A stretch of DNA of 57,961 nucleotides. Origin: Prevotella sp. Its GTDB lineage: Bacteria > Bacteroidota > Bacteroidia > Bacteroidales > Bacteroidaceae. Positions 1 to 8,001 of the stretch are shown piece after piece. The number at the start of each line of letters is the position of its first letter. Positions within the stretch are counted from its first letter, which is position 1. The stretch spans positions 1-57,961 of the forward strand of contig JAFZUS010000116.1 in assembly GCA_017618275.1 (NCBI GenBank), in the 5' to 3' direction. The notes under the pieces are model-generated. The model ran no database searches. It had not been told where the DNA came from and saw nothing but the letters and a program-made list of their open reading frames with translations. Made by a program: the position numbers and the translations under genes.

Positions 1-50
1 AATATAAAAATATATATAGGGTATTTTTGCCTGTTTTTCGATTTTCGCAA

Positions 51-76
51 CGGTGCGGCGGTGCGGTGGTGCGGTG
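51..76. repeat. 8-bp tandem repeat, three copies
   Basis: The unit CGGTGCGG is repeated three times, the third copy with one change, in an otherwise AT-rich gene-free stretch. A perfect 9-bp inverted repeat (AAATGTTAA, 2-nt centre) follows at 86-105. No gene is visible from 1 to 488 on either strand. Confidence 0.7.
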
Positions 77-148
77 TCTGGCTAAAAATGTTAATTTTAA
101 CATTTGAAATAAATTGGGAAAACGCTTGCAAGTATGCTGAATTTTTCG

Positions 149-156
149 TACCTTTG
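149..156 (+). promoter_or_regulatory. Orphan Bacteroidota promoter (-7 box TACCTTTG)
   Basis: TACCTTTG followed by GCAAC matches the -7 consensus TAnnTTTG. A TTG lies about 20 bp upstream at 126-128. No coding region begins downstream before the next promoter at 433-463, so the transcript would be non-coding or a very long leader. Confidence 0.55.
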
Positions 157-161
157 CAACG

Positions 162-420
162 TCAAATGAAAGGCATACAATCTCAGTTATCAAACGTAGA
201 AATTGCAAGTATTAATATTAGAAAATGCACGCATTAATAGTAGCAAGTTTTTCTATTAGTAAGCACAGATAAGCGGATTCTGGCGATACAAGGAATAATT
301 ACCAAATTAGTTTACAAAGAATTAAAATCCTACCGTTGACAAGGAAAGTGGAGGACTCCGAGTTATTTGTACCCCTGACCTACGGTCGAAGATAGGATGC
401 ATCTTGGAAATAAAAGAAAA
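162..420 (+). ncRNA. Possible untranslated RNA, family not recognised
   Basis: This 260-base stretch starts just after a convincing promoter, has no credible ORF on the plus strand and contains short self-complementary segments (GGAG/CTCC near 350, GACC/GGTC near 378-388). The next gene has its own promoter at 433-463, so this is not simply its leader. I see no clear terminator hairpin with a T run and cannot assign a family; a 6S-like RNA or a leader remnant are both possible. Confidence 0.25.
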
Positions 421-432
421 ATAACTTTTTTC

Positions 433-463
433 TTTGTATTTCGCTCGATTTTCACTACCTTTG
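433..463 (+). promoter_or_regulatory. Promoter of the DUF1846 gene
   Basis: TTTG at 433-436 and TACCTTTG at 456-463 are separated by exactly 19 bp, a textbook Bacteroidota sigma-ABfr promoter. The ATG at 489 lies 25 nt after the -7 box. Confidence 0.85.
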
Positions 464-488
464 CAGGCAAATTAAAATACACCATAAC

Positions 489-1952
489 ATGAAAATAGGA
501 TTCGACAACGAGAAATACCTCAAAATACAGAGCGAGCACATCCGGGAGCGCATCGCACAGTTTGATGGCAAACTCTATATGGAACTTGGCGGGAAACTGT
601 TTGACGACCACCACGCCTCAAGGGTACTGCCTGGCTTCAAGCCCGACTCGAAACTCCGTATGCTGGCACAACTGCGCGACTCGATAGAGATACTGATCGT
701 GATCAGCGCCGAGGACATCGAGAAGAACAAGGTGCGTGCCGACCTGGGCATCACCTACGACGAGGATGTGCTGCGCCTGCGCGACGAGTTTATGAGCCGA
801 CAGTTCATGGTGGGCTCAGTGGTCATCACCCACTACAACGGGCAGCATGCCGCCGACCAGTTCCGCCACCGCCTGGAGCGCGAAGGCATCAAGTCGTATA
901 TCCACTACCCCATCGACGGCTATCCCCACAACGTGGACCTCATTGCCAGCGACGAGGGATTCGGCAAGAACGACTATGTGGTGACCACCCGACCTCTGGT
1001 GATTGTGACGGCTCCCGGACCTGGCAGCGGCAAGATGGCCACCTGTCTCTCGCAACTCTACAACGAGAACAAACGGGGCATCCGGGCAGGCTATGCGAAG
1101 TTCGAGACTTTCCCCGTATGGAACCTGCCGCTGAAGCACCCCGTGAACATCGCCTACGAGGCAGCCACCGCCGACCTGAACGACGTGAACATGATCGACC
1201 CCTTCCATCTGGAGGCTTACGGCAAGACGGCCATCAACTACAATCGCGACATCGAGATATTCCCCGTGCTGAACGCACTCTTCGAGGGTATCTATGGCGA
1301 GAATCCCTATAAGTCGCCCACAGACATGGGCGTGAACATGGTGGGCTTCTGCATCAGCGACGACGAGGTGTGCTGCAAGGCCTCGAAGGACGAGATCATC
1401 CGCCGATACTATACAGCCACAAACAAACTGGCCGACGGCATTGACAACGAGAGTGAGGTGAGCAAGATCCGTCTGCTCTTCAACCAGGCGAAGATCACCA
1501 CCGCCTTCCGCCCTGTCACCACTGCCGCCTACGAGAAGAAGATTGAGACAGGCCACTCGGCAGCCGCCATCGAACTGGAGGACGGCACCATCATCACCGC
1601 CAAGTCGAGTCCGCTGTTGGGATGCAGCGCCGCCCTGTTGCTCAACGCCACCAAATATCTGGCAGGTATCGACCACGAGGCCAAACTGATTCCGCAGAGT
1701 CTTATCGAACCCGTACAGAAGACGAAGACGGAATACCTGGGCGCCAAGAACCCACGCCTGCATACCGACGAGGTGCTCGTGGCCCTGAGCGTACTCTCGA
1801 ACGATGACGAGAACTGTCGCAAGGCACTGGAGCAACTGCCTAAGTTGCGCGACTGTCAGGTACACTCCACAGTGATGCTGAGCGAGGTTGACCGTAAGAT
1901 ATTCAAGAAACTGGGTTGCGGCCTGACCTGCGACCCGGTGAAGAAGAAATAA
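489..1952 (+). CDS. DUF1846 (UPF0371) family protein
   Basis: This 487-aa soluble protein matches the DUF1846/UPF0371 family over its whole length. Near the N-terminus it has the family's opening (MKIGFDNEKYLKIQSEHI) and later the run VTAPGPGSGKMATCLSQL, which resembles a nucleotide-binding loop. Homologues are about 500 aa, so the gene looks complete. The biochemical role is not established in my knowledge; the family has been linked loosely to ATP-dependent or peptidase-like folds. It has no signal peptide or membrane span. It is a single-gene unit with its own promoter and a terminator at 1964-1987. A long open frame on the opposite strand (816-2036) is a codon-bias shadow. Confidence 0.85.
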   Translation: MKIGFDNEKYLKIQSEHIRERIAQFDGKLYMELGGKLFDDHHASRVLPGFKPDSKLRMLAQLRDSIEILIVISAEDIEKNKVRADLGITYDEDVLRLRDEFMSRQFMVGSVVITHYNGQHAADQFRHRLEREGIKSYIHYPIDGYPHNVDLIASDEGFGKNDYVVTTRPLVIVTAPGPGSGKMATCLSQLYNENKRGIRAGYAKFETFPVWNLPLKHPVNIAYEAATADLNDVNMIDPFHLEAYGKTAINYNRDIEIFPVLNALFEGIYGENPYKSPTDMGVNMVGFCISDDEVCCKASKDEIIRRYYTATNKLADGIDNESEVSKIRLLFNQAKITTAFRPVTTAAYEKKIETGHSAAAIELEDGTIITAKSSPLLGCSAALLLNATKYLAGIDHEAKLIPQSLIEPVQKTKTEYLGAKNPRLHTDEVLVALSVLSNDDENCRKALEQLPKLRDCQVHSTVMLSEVDRKIFKKLGCGLTCDPVKKK

Positions 1953-1963
1953 AGAAAAGAAAG

Positions 1964-1987
1964 AAAGGCAACCGCTTGGTTGCCTTT
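1964..1987 (+). terminator. Hairpin terminator of the DUF1846 gene
   Basis: AAAGGCAACC, loop GCTT, GGTTGCCTTT: a perfect 10-bp stem 11 nt after the stop codon, with a short T run. Confidence 0.75.
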
Positions 1988-1994
1988 CATTTTG

Positions 1995-2068
1995 TGTCGA
2001 CACTTGGATTCGGACCAAGGACCCCCACCATGTCAAGGTGATACTCTAACCAACTGAGCTATGCCGAC
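1995..2068 (-). tRNA. tRNA-Val (anticodon GAC)
   Basis: On the minus strand the sequence folds into a standard cloverleaf. A 7-bp acceptor stem starts GTCGGCA and pairs with TGTCGAC. The D arm contains AGCTCAGTTGG, the anticodon loop is TTGACAT (GAC) on a CACC/GGTG stem, and the T arm has GGTCCGAATCC. No CCA is encoded after the discriminator A. Its promoter box lies 16 nt upstream. Confidence 0.95.
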
Positions 2069-2084
2069 CTTTGATTTGCGGATG

Positions 2085-2092
2085 CAAAGGTA
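2085..2092 (-). promoter_or_regulatory. Promoter of tRNA-Val
   Basis: On the minus strand TACCTTTG followed by GCATCC matches the TAnnTTTG -7 box, 16 nt before the mature tRNA 5' end. Confidence 0.75.
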
Positions 2093-2148
2093 CAAATTTT
2101 AATGCACAATGCACAATGCGCAACGAATAATTAAACATTATTTAACAA

Positions 2149-3033
2149 CTAACGGGTATCTGCCCCCCACATCATCTTCTCACGGAGCGTATTGAAATAC
2201 CGATGGTCTGAGCGCTTCACCACCTTGATGTCATAAGGCGCGCGACGGAGCGTGATCTTCGTGCCTTCCTTGCATTTCTCAGAGCGTCCGTCGATGGCCA
2301 CGAGGAAATGATGGCTGCGACTCTCTACGTCGAGTTCGATAACAGACGAGTCGGGCAGCACGATGGGACGCACATTCAGGGAGTGCGGGGCAACGGCTGT
2401 CATAGAGAAGACCTTCGTGCCAGGAACGATGATAGGACCGCCATTGGAGAGGGAATAGGCCGTAGAGCCCGTGGGAGAGGATATCACCAGACCGTCGGCC
2501 TGATAGGTGTTCAGATACTGGCCGTTGATGCTGGCGCGGATGGAGATCATCGAGGCAGAGTCGCGCTTGAGGATAGCCACATCGTTGAGGGCGGTACTGT
2601 ACTCACCCAACGGCTGTCCGTCGGCCTCTACCTGAATCAGGGCTCTCGACTCTACGGCAAAGTCGTCATTATGAAGTGCCTCCAAACAATGCTCGATATC
2701 GTCGGGGTTGATGTCTGCCAAGAATCCCAGACGACCCATATTGACACCCAGGATAGGGATATTCTTCTTCCCCACCCTGCTGGCAGACTTGAGGAACGTG
2801 CCGTCACCCCCCATGGAGATCACAAAGTCGGCATCAAAGTCATCGCCTGTGATGACCTTCGTGGCGTTGACATCAAGCCGCTGGTTGTCCTTCAGGAAAT
2901 AATAATACTCCATGTCGACATAGAGGTCTGCTCCGTAGTTGGCGATACAGGAGAGCACCTTCTGGATGCTGGCCGACTTCTTGGCCTGATAGATATTGCC
3001 AAACAGGGCAAATCTGAGTTTCTGAGAATCCAT
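2149..3033 (-). CDS. nadK: NAD kinase
   Basis: This 294-aa protein phosphorylates NAD to NADP. It has the diacylglycerol-kinase-like catalytic motif GGDGTFL at residues 75-81, the ND pair at 150-151 and the conserved glycine-rich TGSTAYSLSNGGP at 188-200. I chose the ATG at 3033 (MDSQKLRF). The frame runs open to 3132, but the promoter -7 box lies at 3052-3059 and the extra codons come from an AT-rich simple repeat, so the longer form is an artefact. The protein is cytoplasmic. It is divergent from the DJ-1 gene and probably monocistronic. Confidence 0.95.
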   Translation of the reverse strand: MDSQKLRFALFGNIYQAKKSASIQKVLSCIANYGADLYVDMEYYYFLKDNQRLDVNATKVITGDDFDADFVISMGGDGTFLKSASRVGKKNIPILGVNMGRLGFLADINPDDIEHCLEALHNDDFAVESRALIQVEADGQPLGEYSTALNDVAILKRDSASMISIRASINGQYLNTYQADGLVISSPTGSTAYSLSNGGPIIVPGTKVFSMTAVAPHSLNVRPIVLPDSSVIELDVESRSHHFLVAIDGRSEKCKEGTKITLRRAPYDIKVVKRSDHRYFNTLREKMMWGADTR

Positions 3034-3051
3034 AATCATCGGTTTTGGCTG

Positions 3052-3059
3052 CAAAGATA
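3052..3059 (-). promoter_or_regulatory. Promoter of nadK
   Basis: Minus-strand TATCTTTG followed by GCAGCC lies 18 nt upstream of the ATG at 3033. This fixes the start and excludes upstream in-frame codons. Confidence 0.8.
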
Positions 3060-3066
3060 CATTATT

Positions 3067-3099
3067 AAAATGAGAAATGAGAAATGAGAAATGAGAAAT
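3067..3099. repeat. Simple repeat, unit AAATGAG
   Basis: Four near-identical copies of a 7-bp ATGAGAA unit lie between divergent nadK and the DJ-1 gene. A weakly complementary segment at about 3124-3142 (CATTTC, ACTCATTTT) could pair with it. The same repeat style recurs in spacers near 27350, 29200, 41040 and 47900. Confidence 0.75.
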
Positions 3100-3156
3100 T
3101 ATGATTACTTTACAAACTTTTTCACATTTCACTACTCATTTTCCACTTCTTTTTTG

Positions 3157-3164
3157 TATCTTTG
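3157..3164 (+). promoter_or_regulatory. Promoter of the DJ-1/PfpI gene
   Basis: TATCTTTG followed by GCGGAC matches the -7 box, 28 nt before the ATG at 3193. Confidence 0.8.
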
Positions 3165-3192
3165 CGGACAAATAAACCAAATATAGAAGATT

Positions 3193-3771
3193 ATGGCAAA
3201 AGTTTATGTATTCTTAGCAGACGGCTTCGAGGATGTCGAGGCGCTGATTCCCATCGACGTGCTGCGTCGTGGCGGTGTGGAGGTTGTAACGGTGAGCACT
3301 ACGGAGTTCCCACTCGTGGAGTCGGCTCACGGGGTGAATATCGAGGCCGACATCCAGTTTGAGCAGAGCGACTATGAAGATGCCGACCTGATCATGTTGC
3401 CTGGCGGTATGCCTGGAGCCAGCAACCTCTTCGAGCACGAGGGTGTATGCAAGGTGGTGATGGACCAGTTTGCTGCTGGCAAGAAAGTGGCTGCCATCTG
3501 TGCCGCCCCCGCCGTCGTACTGGCACAGTTGGGTATTCTCGATGGCAAGAAGGCCACCTGCTATCCCGGGTTCGAGAAAGTATTGGCAGAGGCAGGCGCT
3601 ACCTACACAGGTGACCTCTTCACGGTGGACGGCAATGTCACCACCGGTGAGGGACCAGCCGCCGCCTTCCCATACGCCTACGAACTGCTGGCACAGTTGG
3701 TAGATAAGAAGACCTCCGACCAGATTGCGGAAGGAATGCGCTTCGTGCATTTATTAAGCCCCCTAAGTTAG
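3193..3771 (+). CDS. DJ-1/PfpI family protein
   Basis: This 192-aa cytoplasmic protein belongs to the DJ-1/ThiJ/PfpI fold. The conserved glutamate is E16 (in GFEDVE), and the nucleophile-elbow cysteine is C103 in AAICAAP. Family members act as glyoxalase III-type deglycases or chaperones; which one applies cannot be read from sequence. The last residues (LLSPLS) and the stop codon are contributed by the left arm of a 33-bp inverted repeat that continues into ispD, so the native C-terminus has probably been replaced by repeat sequence. Confidence 0.9.
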   Translation: MAKVYVFLADGFEDVEALIPIDVLRRGGVEVVTVSTTEFPLVESAHGVNIEADIQFEQSDYEDADLIMLPGGMPGASNLFEHEGVCKVVMDQFAAGKKVAAICAAPAVVLAQLGILDGKKATCYPGFEKVLAEAGATYTGDLFTVDGNVTTGEGPAAAFPYAYELLAQLVDKKTSDQIAEGMRFVHLLSPLS

Positions 3772-3875
3772 GGGGATGGGGGTCTGAACAAGATAAACCC
3801 TGAGGAATATGAACAAAAAGAACAACAGAGACAAAGGTGGTCGTTCAGACCCCCAACCCCCTAACTTAGGGGGCT
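3757..3875. repeat. Inverted repeat (33-bp arms) bridging the DJ-1 stop and the ispD start
   Basis: The arms at 3757-3789 and 3843-3875 are reverse complements with one mismatch in 33. Each arm also contains its own 17-bp palindrome (CCCCCTAAGTTAGGGGG). The 53-bp centre holds the ispD start codon at 3809. The left arm supplies the last codons and stop of the upstream gene, and the right arm is translated as roughly residues 12-23 of IspD. Confidence 0.9.
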
Positions 3876-4567
3876 CTGATTATATCATTATAGTGGCAGG
3901 CGGGAAGGGACTGCGGATGGGGAGCGATATCCCCAAGCAGTTCCTACCCATCGGCGGAAAGCCAGTACTCATGCGGACCATCGAGCGGTTCCGCGAGTAC
4001 TCAGCCGACCTGCAGATTATCCTCGTATTACCAGAGGCCCAGCAGGACTATTGGCGGGAACTCTGCAAGGAGTATCACTTCGAGGTGGCGTATCAGTTGG
4101 CGAATGGTGGACAGACACGTTTCCACTCCGTGCAGAATGGACTTGCCCTTGTGCCTGACGATGCACAAGGGGTGGTAGGTGTGCATGATGGCGTACGTCC
4201 CTTCCCCAGCATCGAGGTCATCCGTACCTGCTACGAGACTGCCCGCACCGCAAAGGCCGTCATCCCTGTCATCCCCGTTGTAGAGACGGTCAGAAGGATC
4301 AATCCGGAATCTCTGGATAACCCGGTGAATATAGCATCCGTCACCGTGCCTCGCAGCGAATACCGTCTTGTGCAGACGCCACAGACATTTGATATTCAGT
4401 TGCTCAAGGCAGCGAACCGCCAGCCCTATAACGACGGTTTTACGGATGATGCCAGCGTAGTGGAGAGTTATGGCCACGCCATCACCCTCGTAGAAGGCAA
4501 CCGCGAGAACATCAAGATCACCACACCCTACGACATCGTCGTAGCGGAAGCATTGTGTAAACTATAG
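3809..4567 (+). CDS. ispD: 2-C-methyl-D-erythritol 4-phosphate cytidylyltransferase
   Basis: IspD transfers CMP to methylerythritol phosphate in the non-mevalonate isoprenoid pathway. The 252-aa product shows the nucleotide-binding loop [16 protein letters not shown] (about residues 30-45), VHDGVRPF and TDDASVVE. The conserved domain begins near residue 25 ([10 protein letters not shown]). Residues 1-24 are extra and largely encoded by an inverted repeat, so they are probably dispensable. No other in-frame start lies between 3809 and the conserved core, so the ATG at 3809 is the best choice. It is followed by recG after 9 nt and is probably cotranscribed with it. Confidence 0.93.
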   Translation: MNKKNNRDKGGRSDPQPPNLGGSDYIIIVAGGKGLRMGSDIPKQFLPIGGKPVLMRTIERFREYSADLQIILVLPEAQQDYWRELCKEYHFEVAYQLANGGQTRFHSVQNGLALVPDDAQGVVGVHDGVRPFPSIEVIRTCYETARTAKAVIPVIPVVETVRRINPESLDNPVNIASVTVPRSEYRLVQTPQTFDIQLLKAANRQPYNDGFTDDASVVESYGHAITLVEGNRENIKITTPYDIVVAEALCKL

Positions 4568-4576
4568 ACAGTCCCT

Positions 4577-6748
4577 TTGGATATCTTAAGCCAAGACATC
4601 AAGTACTTGCCGGGCGTGGGGCCTCAACGCAAGAAGATGCTGAGCAACGAACTCCGCATTGAGACCTATGGCGACCTGTTGGAATATTATCCCTATAAAT
4701 ACGTGGACCGCTCGAAGGTCTACACCATCCACGAACTGACAGGCGACATGCCCTTTGTACAAGTGGTTGGTCATATCCTGAGTTTTGAGACTTTCCCCAT
4801 GGGACCACGCAAGGAAAGAGTGGTGGCCCACTTTACGGACGGTACTGCCATTGCTGACCTCACCTGGTTTAACGGGGGGAAATATGCCAAACAGAACTAC
4901 AAGATCGGCACGAAATACCTGGTGTTTGGCAAGCCCACCGTATTCAACAATCGCATCAACTTCACCCATCCCGACTTAGAAAGTTTAGAATGTAGAGTTG
5001 AGAGTGTTGAGTTTGCTACCGCCATAGATTCTGAAACTGACACAACAGCGGCAGCAAATTCAACACTCTACACTCTCAACTCTAAATTACGGTTGCAGCC
5101 TTACTACAACACGACGGAGAAGATGAAGAAGAGCGGGTTGAACTCACGGGCCATTGAACGACTGACCAAGACCCTCATCGAAAAACTCCCTCCGCTGACG
5201 GAAACGCTCCCAGACTTTATCATCGCTGAACGTCACCTGATGGGACGTGACGAGGCCTTCCGCATCGTACACTACCCCCAGAACGCCAAAGACCTGGAAC
5301 GGGCTCGCGTGCGTCTGAAATTCGAAGAACTCTTCTATATCCAACTTAATATATTAAGGTACGCGAGTGACCAACGAAGGAAATACAGGGGCTATGTCTT
5401 TTCAGTCGTCGGCAATGCATTCAACACCTTCTATAGCCAGTATCTGCCTTTCCCCCTGACGGAAGCCCAGAAAAGGGTGATCCGTGAAATCCGCAAGGAT
5501 ACGGGCAGTGGGCGCCAGATGAACCGACTGTTGCAGGGTGATGTGGGCAGCGGAAAGACCCTTGTGGCGCTGATGTCTATGCTCATCGCCATCGACAATG
5601 GCTATCAGGCCTGTATCATGGCACCCACGGAAATCCTTGCTGAACAGCACCTACAGACAATCATGGCGTTTCTCAAGGATATGGACATAAGGGTGGCACT
5701 ACTGACTGGTATCGTGAAAGGCAAGCGGCGCAAGGAAGTGTTAGACGGGCTGTTGGATGGTACTATTCATATATTGGTAGGCACCCATGCCGTGATAGAA
5801 GACACGGTGCAGTTTGCACGCTTAGGGTTTGTGGTCGTAGACGAACAGCACCGTTTTGGGGTGGCCCAGCGTGCCAAACTCTGGAGCAAAAGCGCCAATC
5901 CGCCTCATGTGCTCGTGATGACTGCCACCCCAATCCCCCGCACGTTGGCCATGACACTCTATGGTGACCTCGACGTCAGTGTGATTGACGAACTGCCACC
6001 AGGTCGTAAACCCGTGAGAACCACCCACGTCTTCGACTCCCGCATGACCTCCCTCTACGACGGTATCCGTCAGCAGATCAACGAAGGGCGACAGGTCTAT
6101 ATCGTCTTCCCCCTGATTGAAGAAAGCGAGAAGAGCGACCTGAAAAACCTTGAAGACGGCTTCGAAGTGTTAAAACAAGTCTTCCCTGAATTCCGGCTCA
6201 GCAAAGTGCATGGTAAGATGAAGCCCAAGGACAAGGAAGAGGAGATGCAGCGCTTTGTCTGCGGAGAGACACAGATCCTTGTAGCCACGACCGTGATTGA
6301 GGTGGGGGTCAACGTCCCCAATGCCTCCGTGATGGTGATTCTCGAAGCCCAGCGCTTCGGACTCTCGCAACTGCACCAACTCAGAGGACGCGTAGGACGA
6401 GGTGCCGACCAGAGTTTCTGTATCCTCGTCACCCCCTATAAACTCAGCGAGGACACCCGTAAACGCATCGACATCATGTGTGACACCAACGATGGTTTCC
6501 GTATTGCCGAAGCCGACCTGAAACTGCGTGGCCCAGGCGATTTGGAAGGTACGCAGCAGAGTGGCATGGCCTTCGACCTGAAGATAGCCGACATAGCCCG
6601 CGACGGCCAGTTGGTGCAGATGGCCCGCGACACGGCACAACCTATCATCGAGGAGGATCCTGAATGTAAATCCGACAAGTATGCAATCCTGTGGAAACGG
6701 CTACGGGAACTGCGTAAAACCAACATCAATTGGGGGGTGATTTCATAA
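4577..6748 (+). CDS. recG: ATP-dependent DNA helicase RecG
   Basis: RecG remodels stalled forks and branched DNA. The 723-aa protein has the N-terminal wedge/OB domain, Walker A GDVGSGKT at residues 321-328, the DEQH box typical of RecG near 420, and the C-terminal helicase motif HQLRGRVGRG. The start is a TTG at 4577; the ispD stop is the nearest in-frame stop upstream and no ATG lies between. Residues 136-172 are an in-frame insertion between the conserved segments INFTHPDLE and LQPYYNTTEKM, encoded by an inverted simple repeat (4982-5088). The motifs on both sides are intact, so the protein is expected to work. Confidence 0.95.
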   Translation: MDILSQDIKYLPGVGPQRKKMLSNELRIETYGDLLEYYPYKYVDRSKVYTIHELTGDMPFVQVVGHILSFETFPMGPRKERVVAHFTDGTAIADLTWFNGGKYAKQNYKIGTKYLVFGKPTVFNNRINFTHPDLESLECRVESVEFATAIDSETDTTAAANSTLYTLNSKLRLQPYYNTTEKMKKSGLNSRAIERLTKTLIEKLPPLTETLPDFIIAERHLMGRDEAFRIVHYPQNAKDLERARVRLKFEELFYIQLNILRYASDQRRKYRGYVFSVVGNAFNTFYSQYLPFPLTEAQKRVIREIRKDTGSGRQMNRLLQGDVGSGKTLVALMSMLIAIDNGYQACIMAPTEILAEQHLQTIMAFLKDMDIRVALLTGIVKGKRRKEVLDGLLDGTIHILVGTHAVIEDTVQFARLGFVVVDEQHRFGVAQRAKLWSKSANPPHVLVMTATPIPRTLAMTLYGDLDVSVIDELPPGRKPVRTTHVFDSRMTSLYDGIRQQINEGRQVYIVFPLIEESEKSDLKNLEDGFEVLKQVFPEFRLSKVHGKMKPKDKEEEMQRFVCGETQILVATTVIEVGVNVPNASVMVILEAQRFGLSQLHQLRGRVGRGADQSFCILVTPYKLSEDTRKRIDIMCDTNDGFRIAEADLKLRGPGDLEGTQQSGMAFDLKIADIARDGQLVQMARDTAQPIIEEDPECKSDKYAILWKRLRELRKTNINWGVIS
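4982..5088. repeat. Inverted simple repeat inserted in frame into recG
   Basis: The arms 4982-5015 and 5055-5088 match as reverse complements at 27 of 34 positions and consist of degenerate units such as TTTAGAGTTGAGAGTGTTGA. They flank a 39-bp centre. The whole segment is translated without disturbing the RecG frame. Confidence 0.85.
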
Positions 6749-6817
6749 CATATTGAAGTTGCCTGCTTTACAATTGAGTGTTAAAACAAACCTAAACTTT
6801 GTTAACGTACACAACTT

Positions 6818-6852
6818 TTTGGCTCGTTTTCAGAATCTTTTTATTACCTTTG
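6818..6852 (+). promoter_or_regulatory. Promoter of the M23 peptidase gene
   Basis: TACCTTTG at 6845-6852 followed by GCACC is the -7 box; TTTG at 6818-6821 could be the -33 box with a long 23-bp spacer. The ATG at 6895 is 42 nt downstream. Confidence 0.75.
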
Positions 6853-6894
6853 CACCGTAGTTTTCGCATTTGCGAAGTAAACTCTAACAAAATA

Positions 6895-7863
6895 ATGATG
6901 ATAAAGACCATTAAAACTACATTGATATTAGTCGTGATGTCGCTATCAGCCACCTCTTTGCAGGCTCAGGATCTGTTGGCACGTCAGGCTCCCGTAGATA
7001 AGAAAATGAAACAGGTTGACTCAGTTGCACTCAACCAGTTGATATATCAGGAGATGCTCGACAATCCTGCATCTGACCTGTATGACGAGTTTGATAATAT
7101 CTCGACACATTATCGTGCCAATACGCCATTGCCCGATGAGGCAACCATCGACCTGCGCGGTTTCTGTATGCCGACACCCAGTCGCGTGATCACCTCGAAC
7201 TTCGGTGCTCGTTGGGGACGTCAGCACAAGGGACTCGACATCAAGGTCTATATCGGTGACACCATCCGTGCTGCATTCAGCGGAAAGGTGCGTGTCGTGA
7301 GAAACGAAGGCGCTCGCAAGGGTTACGGTAAATATATCGTCATCCGCCACTATAACGGACTGGAGACCTACTATGGTCACCTGTCAAAGTGGCTTGTGGA
7401 AGAGAATCAGGAAGTGCGCGCTGGCGACCCCATCGCCCTTGGCGGTAATACAGGACGCAGTACAGGTTCGCACCTGCATTTCGAGACACGCCTCTGTGGT
7501 GTGGCCCTCAACCCAGCCCTGATGTTTGACTTCCGTAATCAGGACGTGACAGGCGACTTCTACACCTTCAAGCGCAGCAAGTATGCAGCAGAGTCGGCAC
7601 AGGCTACCCGTCTGCGTGGTGCCAATGCCAGCACAAGTGGCGCAGGCCGTTTAGAGACTGCTGATGACGACGATACAGAAATGGCCATTGCCGCACCGGA
7701 GGTTTCCTTTGCACCTGAAGTACACTTCCACAAGGTGAAGAAGGGTGAGACCCTGCAGGCTATTGCCAAGAAGCGTGGTATGACTATCGACGCACTTTGC
7801 AAACTGAACCACATCGGGAAAAACATTCGCCTGATGCCTGGTCAGATTCTGAAATACAACTAA
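6895..7863 (+). CDS. Secreted M23 family metallopeptidase with LysM domain
   Basis: This 322-aa exported protein is likely to cleave or bind peptidoglycan. A signal peptide spans about residues 1-25 (ending LQAQ). The M23 domain has zinc ligands H111 and D115 (HKGLDIKV) and HLH at 193-195, which is the full LytM set, so activity is plausible. A LysM peptidoglycan-binding domain occupies about residues 275-322 (KVKKGETLQAIAKK). I used the ATG at 6895 because the promoter lies between it and earlier in-frame codons; the adjacent ATG at 6898 is equally possible. Confidence 0.9.
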   Translation: MMIKTIKTTLILVVMSLSATSLQAQDLLARQAPVDKKMKQVDSVALNQLIYQEMLDNPASDLYDEFDNISTHYRANTPLPDEATIDLRGFCMPTPSRVITSNFGARWGRQHKGLDIKVYIGDTIRAAFSGKVRVVRNEGARKGYGKYIVIRHYNGLETYYGHLSKWLVEENQEVRAGDPIALGGNTGRSTGSHLHFETRLCGVALNPALMFDFRNQDVTGDFYTFKRSKYAAESAQATRLRGANASTSGAGRLETADDDDTEMAIAAPEVSFAPEVHFHKVKKGETLQAIAKKRGMTIDALCKLNHIGKNIRLMPGQILKYN

Positions 7864-7954
7864 AGTTGAAGGTCATTAATTGACCTATCTTAACTACATC
7901 GCGGATTTATCTAATTTTCTGGAGAGAAATGTGATATAATCCGCGACTTTTTAT

Positions 7955-7962
7955 TATCTTTG
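7955..7962 (+). promoter_or_regulatory. Promoter of the IMP cyclohydrolase gene
   Basis: TATCTTTG followed by GCACCC lies 39 nt upstream of the ATG at 8002. A TTG inside this box opens the same frame but cannot be the start. Confidence 0.8.
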
Positions 7963-8001
7963 CACCCTAAATGCATTTATTATAACGTTATAAGAAAGAA
8001 T

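Noticed and set aside
816-2036. 406-codon open frame on the minus strand across the DUF1846 gene and tRNA-Val
   Set aside because: It is antisense to a clear family protein, runs through a tRNA gene, and its translation is rich in V, G, H and L, typical of a codon-bias shadow.
7874-7890. AGGTCATTAATTGACCT as terminator of the M23 gene
   Set aside because: The stem is only 6 bp, AT-rich and lacks a following T run; too weak to call.
7960-8001. TTG start for the IMP cyclohydrolase (and similar TTG starts at 18036 and 46612)
   Set aside because: These TTG codons are part of the TAnnTTTG promoter box, so they precede or coincide with the transcription start.
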